A stretch of DNA of 64,000 nucleotides from Allobosea sp. 117 (GCF_000702305.1 NZ_JNLC01000011.1:372001-436000), one strand, 5' to 3'. Counted from the stretch's first letter, positions 41,782 to 51,179 are shown. The notes: generated from the letters alone by a model not told the origin. Numbers and translations: made by a program.

Positions 41782-44400
41782 ATGGCGCTCGAGACCTATC
41801 GCAAGAAGCGGAACTTCGAGGCGACGCCGGAGCCGAAGGGCGGCCTGGCGCGCGCCGCCGGCAACAGCTTCGTGGTGCAGAAGCACGACGCGACACGCCT
41901 GCACTACGATTTCCGGCTGGAGATGGACGGCGTGCTGAAGAGCTGGGCGGTGACGCGGGGCCCGAGCCTGGTGCCGGGCGAGAAGCGGCTCGCCGTCCAT
42001 GTCGAGGACCATCCGCTCGAATATGGCGACTTCGAGGGCACCATCCCCAAGGGGGAATATGGCGGTGGCACCGTCATCGTCTGGGATCGCGGCACCTGGA
42101 CGCCGATCGGCGACGCGCACAAGGGCTACGCCAAGGGTCATCTCGACTTCGAGCTCGACGGCGAGAAGCTGAAAGGCCGTTGGCATCTCGTGCGCATGCA
42201 CGGCAAGCCGCGCGAGAAGCGCGAGAACTGGCTGCTGATCAAGGGCGACGACGCGTTCGCCCGGCCGGAGGACGCGCCCGATATATTGGAGGAGCGTCCG
42301 GAATCGGTGAAGACCGGCCGCGAGATCGCCGACGTCGCCGGCGAGGCGCCGGGCTGGTCGTCCAAGACCGGGCGGATAGACAGGTCATCTCCGGCGCCCG
42401 CGCCGAAGAAGACCGCGGCGTCCCGGCGCGCAGCCCAGGCGTCGGCGGTGCCGGGGATGTCCGATCCAGCCGGAATCAAGGGTGCCCGGAAAGCCGCGCT
42501 GCCGGATTTCGTGCCACCCATGCTGGCGACGCTGGTCGCCGCCCCGCCGGCCGGCGGGCAGTGGCTGCACGAGATCAAGTTCGACGGCTATCGCCTTCAG
42601 GCCCGCATCGAGGCCGGGCGCGTGAAGCTGATCACGCGCGGCGGGCTCGATTGGACCGGGCGCTTCGGCACCGCCGTGCCGGGCGCGCTGCGTACGCTTC
42701 CCGTCGGCACCGCGCTGATCGACGGCGAGCTGGTGGTCGAGACGGCGGCCGGGGCGTCGGATTTCTCGGCGCTGCAGGCCGATCTCAGCGAGGGTCGCAG
42801 CGACCGCTTCGTGTTCTACGCCTTCGATCTCATCCATCTCGACGGCTACGACCTCATCGGCGTGCCGCTCACCGGGCGCAAGCGTCTATTGGAGGAGCTG
42901 ATCGACCATGGCTCCGGCGCGCTGCGCTTCAGCGACCATTTTGCGGAGAACGGGGCGCTGGTGCTGCGCCATGCCTGCCGTCTGAGTCTGGAAGGCGTCG
43001 TCTCCAAGCGCGCCGACGCGCCCTACCGGGCCGGGCGCGGGCGGAGCTGGCTGAAATCGAAATGCTCGGCGCGGCAGGAGTTCGTGGTCGGCGGCTATGT
43101 CCCCTCGACCACGGCGCGCGATGCCATCGGCTCGCTGGTGATGGGCGTCTATGACGAGAAGGGCCGCCTCGTCCATGTCGGGCGGGTCGGCACCGGCTAT
43201 TCGCACGCGATGGCGCGCGATCTGTTCGCTCGCCTGCAGCGCATGCGCGCCGAGAACCCCTTCGTGGGCCGGCTGACTGCCGAAGAGAGCCGGCAGGTGC
43301 GCTTCGTGCGCCCCGAGCTCGTCGCCGAGGTGGAATTTCGGGCCTGGACGGCGGACGGGCATCTCAGGCACGCTGCCTTTCGCGGCCTCAGGGAAGACAA
43401 GGCGGCGCGCGAGATCGTCCGCGAGACGCCCAGGACCGGAGCCGGCGCGACACCGGGAGACGAGGCCGGCACAGAGGCCGCCACGGCGGCCGGAAAGCAG
43501 AGGCGCACCGTGAAGCTCACCCATCCCGACCGGCTCTACTGGCCGGACGACGGCGTCACCAAGGAAGGCCTCGCCGATTATTACGCGCAGGTCTGGCGCC
43601 ACATCGCCCCTTTCATCGTCGGTCGTCCGCTGGCGCTGTTGCGCGCGCCGGACGGCATCGGCGGCCAGACGTTCTTCCAGAAGCACGCCTGGAAGGGGCT
43701 GAACCCGAAGATCGTGCTGGTGAAGGACCCCGCAGAGCCCGACGGCGAGCCCTTCATCGCCATCGAGGACCTCGACGGGCTGATGGCGCTGGTGCAGGGC
43801 GCCACGCTGGAGATACACCCCTGGGGCTCGACGCTGGCCGACTGGGAGCGGCCGGACACTCTGATCATGGACCTCGACCCCGGCGAGGGCGTCGCCTGGG
43901 AGGCGGTGATCGAGGCCGCACGCGAGCTGCGCCAGCGCTTCACCGATCTCGGGCTCGCCTCCTTCGTGAAGACCTCCGGCGGCAAGGGTCTGCATGTGGT
44001 GGTGCCGCTGGAGCCGAAGGCCGAATGGCCGGAGGCCAAGGCCTTCACCAAGGCGATCGCCGAGGCGATGGCGGCCGACAGCCCGGAGCGCTATGTCGCG
44101 ACGATCTCCAAGGCGAAGCGCAAGGGCCGGATCCTCATCGACTATCTGCGCAACCAGCGCGGTCAGACCGCGGTGGCGCCCTATTCGACGCGGGCGCGGC
44201 CGGGTGCCGCTGTCTCGGCGCCGCTCGGCTGGGACGAGCTGTCGCCGGGCATCGGACCCGCCTATTTCACCGTGCTCAACATGCCGACGCGGATCGCCGC
44301 CCTCAAGGCCGACCCGTGGGAAGGCTTCCGCGCCGCCGCCGCACCGCTGGGGGGAGGCAAATCGAAGGGGCGCAGGACGGCTGGCCGCAAGGCGGCGTGA
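41782..44400 (+). CDS. ligD: Multifunctional NHEJ DNA ligase LigD (PE-ligase-polymerase)
   Basis: An 872-residue enzyme with three modules. The 3'-phosphoesterase is at about 10-165 (KHDATRLHYDFRLEMDG, EDHPLEYGDFEGTIP). The ATP-dependent ligase is at about 240-540, with catalytic Lys266 in EIKFDGYR and an OB fold. The primase-polymerase is at about 570-860 (metal-binding DLDPGE at 697-702; KTSGGKGLHVVVPL). The order PE-LIG-POL matches Pseudomonas and many rhizobia and differs from Mycobacterium. An Ala/Lys-rich linker near residues 190-235 separates the first two modules. It repairs double-strand breaks with Ku. Confidence 0.96.
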   Translation: MALETYRKKRNFEATPEPKGGLARAAGNSFVVQKHDATRLHYDFRLEMDGVLKSWAVTRGPSLVPGEKRLAVHVEDHPLEYGDFEGTIPKGEYGGGTVIVWDRGTWTPIGDAHKGYAKGHLDFELDGEKLKGRWHLVRMHGKPREKRENWLLIKGDDAFARPEDAPDILEERPESVKTGREIADVAGEAPGWSSKTGRIDRSSPAPAPKKTAASRRAAQASAVPGMSDPAGIKGARKAALPDFVPPMLATLVAAPPAGGQWLHEIKFDGYRLQARIEAGRVKLITRGGLDWTGRFGTAVPGALRTLPVGTALIDGELVVETAAGASDFSALQADLSEGRSDRFVFYAFDLIHLDGYDLIGVPLTGRKRLLEELIDHGSGALRFSDHFAENGALVLRHACRLSLEGVVSKRADAPYRAGRGRSWLKSKCSARQEFVVGGYVPSTTARDAIGSLVMGVYDEKGRLVHVGRVGTGYSHAMARDLFARLQRMRAENPFVGRLTAEESRQVRFVRPELVAEVEFRAWTADGHLRHAAFRGLREDKAAREIVRETPRTGAGATPGDEAGTEAATAAGKQRRTVKLTHPDRLYWPDDGVTKEGLADYYAQVWRHIAPFIVGRPLALLRAPDGIGGQTFFQKHAWKGLNPKIVLVKDPAEPDGEPFIAIEDLDGLMALVQGATLEIHPWGSTLADWERPDTLIMDLDPGEGVAWEAVIEAARELRQRFTDLGLASFVKTSGGKGLHVVVPLEPKAEWPEAKAFTKAIAEAMAADSPERYVATISKAKRKGRILIDYLRNQRGQTAVAPYSTRARPGAAVSAPLGWDELSPGIGPAYFTVLNMPTRIAALKADPWEGFRAAAAPLGGGKSKGRRTAGRKAA

Positions 44401-44453
44401 AGCCGGTCGGCGGGCCGGCCTCTGCCCGTCGCGCGACTCTCGCTGAAAACGCC

Positions 44454-44555
44454 GTCATCCTGAGGCGCTCGACTGAAGTCGAGCCTCGAAGGATGGTCAG
44501 TGCGCGCGCCCGGAAGTGCATCCTCCGAGGCCGCTTCGCGGCACCTCAGGATGAC
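44454..44555. repeat. 102-bp palindromic element with 12-bp inverted ends
   Basis: Ends gtcatcctgagg (44454-44465) and cctcaggatgac (44544-44555) are perfect inverted repeats. Inside are two hairpin units. Unit 1 (44456-44495) has CATCCTGAGG..CCTCGAAGGATG arms and an inner gctcgac/gtcgagc stem. Unit 2 (44519-44553) has CATCCTCCGAGG..CCTCAGGATG arms and an inner ccgc/gcgg stem. This looks like a REP/BIME-like or MITE-like unit of a kind I recall from Hyphomicrobiales. It sits between convergent ligD and the second ku gene. Confidence 0.75.
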
Positions 44556-44572
44556 GTGGCCTCCTTGGATGA

Positions 44573-45382
44573 TCACCGCTTCTTCGCCGGCTTTCCTTCG
44601 GCGGCGATGCTCCGGCGCAGGGCGTCCATGATGTTGATCACGTTGTCCGGCGGTGCTTCCGGCGCCGGTTCCGCTTTGGGCGGGCGCTTGCGGCCCTTCT
44701 TCTTGGCAGCGATGAGGTCGAGCAGGCGCGCCTGCACCGGATCGCCCGCCATGTCGGCGCTCCAGTCGCGGATGCGCTCCCTGATGAGCTCGCCGATCAG
44801 GCCCATCATCTTCTTGTCCGGCTTGTCGGCGCCGATGGCGTCGAAATAATCGGCGGGGTCGCGCACCTCGTCGCCGTAGCGCAGCGTCCAGAGCACGATG
44901 CCCTTGTCGCGCGGCTCCAGCATCACCGCCCGTTCGCGGCGATAGAGCACCAGCCGGGAGATGCCGACCGTGCCGGTCGCCGCCATGGCGTCGCGGATGA
45001 CGCAATAGGCCTCCTCGCCGACCTCGTCGTCGGGCGTGAGGTAGTGCGGGCGGTCGTACCAGATCCAGCCGACGGAATCGGCCGGCACGAACATCTCGAT
45101 GTCGATGGTGCGCGTGCTCTCCAGCCCGACCGCGCCGATCTCCTCGTCATCGAGCAGGACATAGTCGTCCTCGCCGCGCGGATAGCCCTTGGCCTCGTCC
45201 TCCTCGCGCACCGGCTTGCCGCTCACGGCGTCCACATAGTGGCTGACCACGCGGTTGCCGGTGGCGCGGTTGAGCGTGTGGAAGCGGATCTTCTCGCTCT
45301 CCGAGACGGCCGGTGTCATGGCGACCGGGCAGGTCACCAGCGAGAGCTTGAGATAGCCTTTCCAGAAGCTGCCGCGCGCCAT
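44573..45382 (-). CDS. ku: Bacterial Ku DNA-end-binding protein (copy 2)
   Basis: A 269-residue Ku homologue (MARGSFWKGYLKLSLVTCPV, then KIRFHTLNRATGNRVVSHYV). It is clearly paralogous to copy 1 but not a recent duplicate; the tail is short (KKKGRKRPPKAEP, ending PAKKR). The start at 45382 is set by homology. It is convergent with ligD. Two or more Ku proteins occur in rhizobia such as Sinorhizobium, where different Ku/LigD sets act in different growth states, so specialised or heterodimeric roles are possible. Confidence 0.94.
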   Translation of the reverse strand: MARGSFWKGYLKLSLVTCPVAMTPAVSESEKIRFHTLNRATGNRVVSHYVDAVSGKPVREEDEAKGYPRGEDDYVLLDDEEIGAVGLESTRTIDIEMFVPADSVGWIWYDRPHYLTPDDEVGEEAYCVIRDAMAATGTVGISRLVLYRRERAVMLEPRDKGIVLWTLRYGDEVRDPADYFDAIGADKPDKKMMGLIGELIRERIRDWSADMAGDPVQARLLDLIAAKKKGRKRPPKAEPAPEAPPDNVINIMDALRRSIAAEGKPAKKR

Positions 45383-45507
45383 GGCGCATCCCCGCTGCTG
45401 TGGGATATCGATGCTATCAACGGCCGTTCCCCGCGTCGTGTTCCCCTGGCGCACGCGGGCTGTGGGCGCGACCATGGCGAAGGAACGCCCCCGCCGCCGA
45501 ACGCCGG

Positions 45508-46617
45508 TCAGCCCGGCGTGCCGGCCGGCTGCTGCTGGGTGATGCAGTGGATGTTGCCGCCGCCGAGCAGGATCTCGCGGGTCGGCAGGCCGACCACCTG
45601 CCGGTCCGGGAAGAGGCGGGCGAGGATCGCGGCCGCCTCGCCGTCGTGGTTCGGATCGAGCTGCGGCATCAGCACCAGCCCGTTGCCGATGTAGAAATTC
45701 ACATAGGAGGCGCCGAGCCGGTCGCCGGCCTTGCGGTGCAGGCCGTGCTCCTCGCCGCGCAGCGGCGGGATGGCTTCGTCCTCGGTGCGATAGAGCGGGC
45801 CGGGAAGCGGCAGCTTGACCACCTCCAGCGTGCGGCCCCGCGCGTCGCGGCTTCTGGAGAGGCGCTCATAGGCGTCGCGCGAGATTTCATATTGCCGGTC
45901 GGCGGGATCGTCGCACCAGGTCAGCGCGACGATGCCCGGCCGCACAAAGCAGGCGAGGTTGTCGACATGCCCGTCGGTCTCGTCGTCGACGAGGCCGGCG
46001 CCGAGCCAGATCACGCTGGTCGTGCCGAGATAATCGGCGAGGTGGCGTTCTATCTCGGCCTTGGTGAGGCCCGGATTGCGGTTCGGGTTCAGCAGGCACT
46101 CCTCGGTGGTGAGCACCGTGCCCTCGCCGTCGACATGGATCGAGCCACCCTCCAGCACCAGCGGCGCGCGGTAGCGCGGCGCGCCGACATCGGCGAGCAC
46201 GCGGGCGGCGATCAGCCGGTCGGAATCGCTGGGCTCGTAGAGGCCGCCCCAGGCGTTGAAATCCCAGTCGACGCCGCGCAGCCGGCCCCTCGCATCGGTC
46301 ACGAAGGTCGGCCCGCAGTCGCGGCACCAGGAATCGTCGGAGGGCGCGGGCAGCAGGCGCACATCCGGGCCGAGCTGCCGGCGGGCGTTCTCCATCTCCT
46401 CCGGCGGCACCAGCATGGTGAGCGGCTCGAAGCGCGCGATGGTCGAGGCGACCGCCGCATAGGCGGCCTGACCGGGCTCGGCCTTGCCGCGCCAGTTGTC
46501 CTCGCGCTGCGGCCAGATCATCCAGCACCCGGCATGGCGCTCCCATTCCGCCGGCATGCGGAAGCCGTCGGCGGCCGGGGTGCCCGGCAGCGGGTCGGCG
46601 AAGACGGACGTGCTCAT
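45508..46617 (-). CDS. aguA: Agmatine deiminase
   Basis: A 369-residue guanidino-group-modifying enzyme of the peptidyl-arginine-deiminase-like family. It has SWCRDCGPTFV, ETDGHVDNLACF and the nucleophile Cys358 in GGGNIHCITQQQP. It converts agmatine to N-carbamoylputrescine and ammonia. It overlaps aguB by 4 bp (ATGA) and is translated after it. The pair gives the arginine-decarboxylase route to putrescine. Confidence 0.94.
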   Translation of the reverse strand: MSTSVFADPLPGTPAADGFRMPAEWERHAGCWMIWPQREDNWRGKAEPGQAAYAAVASTIARFEPLTMLVPPEEMENARRQLGPDVRLLPAPSDDSWCRDCGPTFVTDARGRLRGVDWDFNAWGGLYEPSDSDRLIAARVLADVGAPRYRAPLVLEGGSIHVDGEGTVLTTEECLLNPNRNPGLTKAEIERHLADYLGTTSVIWLGAGLVDDETDGHVDNLACFVRPGIVALTWCDDPADRQYEISRDAYERLSRSRDARGRTLEVVKLPLPGPLYRTEDEAIPPLRGEEHGLHRKAGDRLGASYVNFYIGNGLVLMPQLDPNHDGEAAAILARLFPDRQVVGLPTREILLGGGNIHCITQQQPAGTPG

Positions 46618-47507
46618 GCGGCGCCTCCCGCCGAGGGGTGCCGGCCGTCGAGCCCGAGCAGCGCGCCGTAGAGATTCGGCCGGCGGTCGCGGAACACGCC
46701 CCAGGATCGGCGCTGATGGGCGATGGCGTCGAGATCGAAGGTGGCAGTCAGCACGTCCTCGTTCGCGCGGTCCGCCTCCGCCACCTTGGCACCGGTCTGG
46801 TCGGCGATGAAGGAGGAACCGTAGAAGGTCATGGCGGTGCCGTTGAGCCCCGCCTCGGTGCCGATGCGGTTCGAGGCGACCAGCGGCATCAGGTTGGCGC
46901 CGGCATGGCCCTGCATCACCCGCTGCCAGTGGCCGGAGGAATCGAGGCTCGCGTCATGCGGCTCCGAGCCGATGGCGGTCGGGTAGAGCAGGATCTCGGC
47001 GCCCATCAGCGCCATGGCGCGCGCGCATTCCGGGAACCACTGGTCCCAGCAGATGCCGACGCCGATGGTGCCGACCTTAGTGTTCCAGACCCGGAAGCCG
47101 GTGTCGCCGGGCGAGAAATAGAACTTCTCGGTGTAGCCCGGCCCGTCCGGAATGTGGCTCTTGCGATAGAGGCCGAGCACGCTGCCGTCGGCATCGACCA
47201 TGGCGAGGCTGTTGAAGCAAGCCTGGCCAGCGCGCTCGAAGAAGCTGACCGGCAGCACCACGCCGAGCTCGCGCGCCAGCGCCGAAAAATGCGCGATGAG
47301 CGGGTTGCCCTCGAAAGGCGCGGCGAGCTCGAGATAGGGATAGTGCTGGTCCTGGCAGAAATAGGGGGTTTCGAACAGCTCCTGGATCAGGATGAGCCCG
47401 GCGCCCTGCGCCGCCGCGGCGCGCACCAGCTTCTCGGCGCGGGCGATGTTGCCGGCGCGGTCCCAGTCGCAATGCATCTGCGTGGCGGCGACGGTCACTT
47501 GACGCAT
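46614..47507 (-). CDS. aguB: N-carbamoylputrescine amidase
   Basis: A 297-residue nitrilase-superfamily amidase. The catalytic triad is visible as Glu in LILIQELFETPYFCQ, Lys in LYRKSHIPDGPGYTEKFYF, and Cys in GVGICWDQWFPECAR. It hydrolyses N-carbamoylputrescine to putrescine. The start at 47507 (MRQVTVAATQMHC) is set by homology. It is the promoter-proximal gene of the aguBA pair. Confidence 0.94.
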   Translation of the reverse strand: MRQVTVAATQMHCDWDRAGNIARAEKLVRAAAAQGAGLILIQELFETPYFCQDQHYPYLELAAPFEGNPLIAHFSALARELGVVLPVSFFERAGQACFNSLAMVDADGSVLGLYRKSHIPDGPGYTEKFYFSPGDTGFRVWNTKVGTIGVGICWDQWFPECARAMALMGAEILLYPTAIGSEPHDASLDSSGHWQRVMQGHAGANLMPLVASNRIGTEAGLNGTAMTFYGSSFIADQTGAKVAEADRANEDVLTATFDLDAIAHQRRSWGVFRDRRPNLYGALLGLDGRHPSAGGAA

Positions 47508-47894
47508 GATGATCTCCGATCGGCTTCCTGCCGGTCCAGTCTGCCCGCTCATGGGCGCGGGGAGATGACACGGGGTGTCGCATGGCTGCGAGCCTCCCGC
47601 GGCGATCCCGCCGGCCCGCCCCGCCTCTCATATTCCGCATTGAAGCACAAGGGCGTGCGCGCCGGAGCCGATCGTCCGAGTGCTGCGTCCACGGCCGGAT
47701 GCCGCCCGTGGACGGATCGTCGGCGCTCCCGCCATCCGCGCTCCTGCCCCCCGGCACGACGCGCGGGCGTGTCCCGCACGTCGGACGCGCCATGCGCAAT
47801 TATCGTCTGGCGGGCTGTTGCATTCGGTTTCGACCTGAGGCATAGAAGCGGCCCGTCCGATGGCTGCCGCAAGCGGCGCCGGACACGGAGCGGC
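47508..47894. other. Intergenic region between aguB and tRNA-Gly
   Basis: In this 387-bp spacer I see no credible gene; the short open frames on both strands are Arg/Pro-rich shadows. It should hold the aguBA promoter (minus) and the tRNA promoter (plus). No clear hexamers or dyads were recognised. Confidence 0.5.
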
Positions 47895-47969
47895 GCGGGT
47901 GTAGCTCAGGGGTAGAGCACAACCTTGCCAAGGTTGGGGTCGTGGGTTCGAATCCCATCGCCCGCTCCA
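47895..47969 (+). tRNA. tRNA-Gly (anticodon GCC)
   Basis: The cloverleaf is complete. A 7-bp acceptor stem (gcgggtg with cgcccgc, one G-U pair) frames a D-arm GTAGCTCAGGGGTAGAGCA. The anticodon arm has loop TTGCCAA (anticodon GCC at 47927-47929) and the T-arm has GGTTCGAATCC. CCA is encoded (47967-47969). Such a tRNA 3' end is a common attachment site for integrative elements, but no integrase gene follows. Confidence 0.97.
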
Positions 47970-48243
47970 ATTTTCCCAAGAAAAATCAAAGTGTTATTAG
48001 GCGTTTCGCCGGGCGCTACCTGCTTCCAAGCCCGCCCTCCGGGGCATATGGAAGCAGAATGGAAGCGATTGGACGAAGGCCGCCGGATAATGTGGCGCGT
48101 CGTCGGCGTTGCTGTCCCATCCCGTATAGGCGTTTCTGTCGTGATGGTCGCTCTTGCCGCGGCGGTCGGGTAGCGCCAATTGCGGCCGTTCCGATCGCTC
48201 TGGATAGCGGACATTCAAACAACGCCGTGACGGTGGCCAATCA

Positions 48244-49173
48244 CTACTGCTCACCGATCTGCATCAGGGGCGTGCTGTCAAAGCCTTCGATCCACGCGCA
48301 TACGCGCTCGCTTTCGGCGCGCAGCGGCGAGTCGAGTGGCGTATAGGCGAAATAGCTGCGCGACGGCAGCGAGATGTGCGGAAAGGGAGCCATCAGCCGC
48401 CCGGCGTTGAGGTCGTCCTCGATCAGGGCGGACGGCGCCATCGCCACGCCGAGGCCATCCACGGCGGCCTGGATCGAGAGATAGAAGTGGTCCAGCGTCA
48501 ATGTGGCCGCCGGTTCCAGAGAGTCGTGCCCGGCCTTCGCCAGCCAGTCGCGCCAGAGCCGCGGCATGCTGGCGACATGGAGAAGCGTGTGCCGCGCGAG
48601 ATCGCCCACCTCGCTGAGCGGTTGGCGTCGCAGCAGGGCAGGGCTGCAGGCCGGGAGCCGCCTTTCCGGTAGCAGCAGACGGGCCTCGAAGCCGTGGAAG
48701 GCGTCCGGACCGCCGCGGATGATCAGGTCATAGTCGCCGGCCAGCCCGTCGACCGGCTCATTGCCGGTCGTCAGCTCGATCTCGATCGCGGGATGCGCCT
48801 CCCGCAGCAGGCCGAGCTTCGGCACCAGCCAGCGCAGGCTGAAGGTGGCGAGCGCGTTGACCCGAAGCGCCACCGTGCCGCTGGCCTTCCGGCCGTGGAC
48901 CGCGGCCGCCCGGGCGATGCGCTCGAGCGCGGGCTGGATTTCACCGAGCAGCGCGCGGCCTTCCGCCGTCAGGGCCACCCCGTGGCTCAGGCGGCGGAAC
49001 AGCACCGGCGGGCCGAGCCATTCCTCCAGAAGCCGGATCTGCCGGCTGACGGCGCCATGGGTGACGCCGAGTTCCGCCGCGGCGTCCTTGAAACTCGACC
49101 GGCGTGCGGCCGCCTCGAAGGCGCGGATGGCATTGAGAGGCGGCAGAGGCCGGTTTTTCGAGGGGCCGTTCAT
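48244..49173 (-). CDS. LysR-family transcriptional regulator (GcvA-like)
   Basis: A 309-residue regulator. It has the GcvA-type N-terminus PLPPLNAIRAFEAAARRSSF and THGAVSRQIRLLEEWLG, then the effector domain. It is divergent from the MFS transporter gene across 73 bp, so it probably controls that transporter. The ATG at 49173 fits the family start. Confidence 0.9.
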   Translation of the reverse strand: MNGPSKNRPLPPLNAIRAFEAAARRSSFKDAAAELGVTHGAVSRQIRLLEEWLGPPVLFRRLSHGVALTAEGRALLGEIQPALERIARAAAVHGRKASGTVALRVNALATFSLRWLVPKLGLLREAHPAIEIELTTGNEPVDGLAGDYDLIIRGGPDAFHGFEARLLLPERRLPACSPALLRRQPLSEVGDLARHTLLHVASMPRLWRDWLAKAGHDSLEPAATLTLDHFYLSIQAAVDGLGVAMAPSALIEDDLNAGRLMAPFPHISLPSRSYFAYTPLDSPLRAESERVCAWIEGFDSTPLMQIGEQ

Positions 49174-49246
49174 GTGAGTTTTTCTGACATCGGATGGCCG
49201 AATTAGTCGTTTGCGCCCTCCATTCTAGCAAGCGCACCATATTGAT

Positions 49247-50452
49247 GTGACAAATTCATCCAGCATCGCTCCTTCTGCCGGTCCGCCGGCACTGTCGCAG
49301 GCGCCGCAGACCCGTCGGCGCACTCTGACCCTCGCCGGCCTCGCCCACGCCCTGCACGACGGCTACACCGACGCCATCTACGTGCTCCTTCCGGTGTGGC
49401 GGGCCGAGTTCGGGCTCGATTATGTCGCGCTAGCCCTGCTGCGCGGCCTCTATGCCGGAGCCATGGCCGCGCTGCAGGTGCCGGCGAGCTGGCTCGCCGA
49501 TCACGTCGGCGGTCGGGCGGTGCTGATCTTCGGGACGGTGCTTGCCGCGGCGGGCTATGCCCTCGCCGGTTTCAGCGGCGGCGCAATGGGGCTCTATGCC
49601 GCGCTGCTCGTCTCCGGCGCCGGCTCCAGCGTCCAGCATCCGATCGCCTCCAGCGCGGTGTCGCGCGCCTATGGGGCCGCGGCGCGCGGGCCGCTCGGCA
49701 CCTATAATTTCAGCGGCGACCTCGGCAAGGCCATCATTCCGGCCGCGCTATCCTTCGGTCTGTCCTTCGCGCCGTGGCGGTCGGCCCTGTGGCTGCTCGC
49801 GCTGGCGGGGATCGCGGTCGCCGCCCTGCTCGCCCTGTCCATGCCCAGGATCGAAGCAGCGCCGCCTCCGGCCACCTCGGGACGTGCGCCCCTACGGCGC
49901 GGCGGTACCGGCTTCCCGCTGCTGCTGGCGATCGGCGTGATCGACACCGGCGTGCGCATGGGGTTCCTCACCTTCCTGCCGTTTCTGCTGGAGCTGAAAG
50001 GCGCCTCGCAGCCGCTCATCGGTACGGCGCTCGCCTTTGTCTTCCTGGGCGGCGCGGCGGGCAAGCTCGCCTGCGGCTGGCTCGCCCAGCGCTGGGGTGT
50101 TGTCGGCGTCACCCTCTGTACCGAGGGGCTCACGGCGCTCATGATCGTGCTCGCCGCCGTCCTGCCGCTCCTGCCGCTGCTCATCATCCTGCCGCTGCTT
50201 GGGCTCACGCTGAACGGCACATCCTCGGTGCTCTACGGCACCGTGCCGGAGCTGTCGCCGGCCGACCGGACCGAGCGCGCCTTCGCCATCTTCTATACGG
50301 GAGTGATCGGCTCGGGGGCGCTGTCGCCGCTGCTGTTCGGCGCGGTGGGCGATCAGGCCGGCCCTGTCGCCGCAACGCTGGGGACCGCCGCCGCCGCGCT
50401 GGCGAACCTGCCGCTCGCGCTCGCCCTCGGTCCGAAACTGACGAGGCGGTGA
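49247..50452 (+). CDS. MFS transporter
   Basis: A 401-residue major-facilitator protein with about 12 helices and a central Arg-rich loop (APLRRGG). The start is GTG at 49247. Visible elements are HALHDGYTDAIYVLLPVW in helix 1 and the partially conserved loop ASWLADHVGGRAVLIFG, equivalent to the GxLaDrxGrr motif. It resembles fosmidomycin-resistance/efflux-type carriers. It is paired with the divergent LysR gene. Confidence 0.88.
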   Translation: MTNSSSIAPSAGPPALSQAPQTRRRTLTLAGLAHALHDGYTDAIYVLLPVWRAEFGLDYVALALLRGLYAGAMAALQVPASWLADHVGGRAVLIFGTVLAAAGYALAGFSGGAMGLYAALLVSGAGSSVQHPIASSAVSRAYGAAARGPLGTYNFSGDLGKAIIPAALSFGLSFAPWRSALWLLALAGIAVAALLALSMPRIEAAPPPATSGRAPLRRGGTGFPLLLAIGVIDTGVRMGFLTFLPFLLELKGASQPLIGTALAFVFLGGAAGKLACGWLAQRWGVVGVTLCTEGLTALMIVLAAVLPLLPLLIILPLLGLTLNGTSSVLYGTVPELSPADRTERAFAIFYTGVIGSGALSPLLFGAVGDQAGPVAATLGTAAAALANLPLALALGPKLTRR

Positions 50453-50508
50453 GCGGTGGCCGTCGCGCCTACATGCCCACGCCGCGTGAGAATTCGACAA
50501 GGAACGAC

Positions 50509-50934
50509 ATGGCAAGCGATAAAATTGCCCGTGCTGGTCAGTGCCATTGCGGTGCGGTGCGCTTCGAGGTGACGCTCAGCGACGGCTTCAACTCAATCCG
50601 ACGCTGTACCTGCTCTTATTGCCGGATGCGCGGTGCGATCGTCGTGATGGCCGAAATGGGCGGGATCCGGATCGTCGAGGGCGCGGAGGTGCTGACGACC
50701 TACCGGTTCCACACCGCATCAGTGCAGCACTTTTTCTGTTCTCGCTGCGGGATCTATACGCACCATCAGCGACGATCCAATCAGAAGCTGTACGCCGTAA
50801 ACGTCGCTTGCCTCGACGGAGTAAGCCCGTTCGATTTCGCCGAGGTGCCCGTCATCGACGGTGTCAACCACACGAACGACACCGGCAAGCCACCGCAGCG
50901 AGCCGGCACCCTCCGCTTCACTCCGGCAAGCTGA
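50509..50934 (+). CDS. GFA-family (glutathione-dependent formaldehyde-activating enzyme-like) protein
   Basis: A 141-residue zinc-binding protein. It has the GFA fold cysteines in CHCGAVRFEV, RRCTCSYCRMRGAIVV and FFCSRCGIYTHH. Despite the family name, most members are not proven to act on formaldehyde. An upstream in-frame ATG at 50473 is an alternative start. Base use is noticeably less GC-biased than in neighbouring genes, hinting at a different origin. Confidence 0.86.
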   Translation: MASDKIARAGQCHCGAVRFEVTLSDGFNSIRRCTCSYCRMRGAIVVMAEMGGIRIVEGAEVLTTYRFHTASVQHFFCSRCGIYTHHQRRSNQKLYAVNVACLDGVSPFDFAEVPVIDGVNHTNDTGKPPQRAGTLRFTPAS

Positions 50935-51061
50935 CCGCCACGGATCTCAAAAACGCCTGGTCGGCAAAAAGGTGCCGGCTCCGCCTTTGTCTCCGTTTGC
51001 CATAATCGGTTCAGCCGCCGTTGTCGTTGCGCGCTAACAGCTGATGTTAGTTCCCAGCCGG

Positions 51062-51101
51062 GAAGCGGGCATTCCTGGCTTTCGTGGCGAATGCCCGCTT
51101 C
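51062..51101. repeat. Perfect 13-bp inverted repeat (hairpin)
   Basis: Arms gaagcgggcattc (51062-51074) and gaatgcccgcttc (51089-51101) pair perfectly around a 14-base loop. It lies in the 245-bp gap between the GFA and yigZ genes. No T-run follows, so it is more likely a dispersed palindromic repeat or processing structure than a simple terminator. Confidence 0.6.
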
Positions 51102-51179
51102 TGGTGATTCAGCACACGGGCTCGATCAACGAAACTCAGGACTCAACTCTCGGGCCGGAGGAGATCGGGGACTGAGGCC

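Noticed and set aside
48021-48056. Inverted repeat tgcttcca/tggaagca downstream of the tRNA
   Set aside because: The 8-bp arms have a 20-base loop and no associated integrase or attachment-site copy, so this is too weak to call an att site.
47906-48214. Small frames over and beside the tRNA-Gly
   Set aside because: They read through the tRNA itself (for example the GDGIRTHDP pattern that tRNA genes give in translation) and have no independent support.
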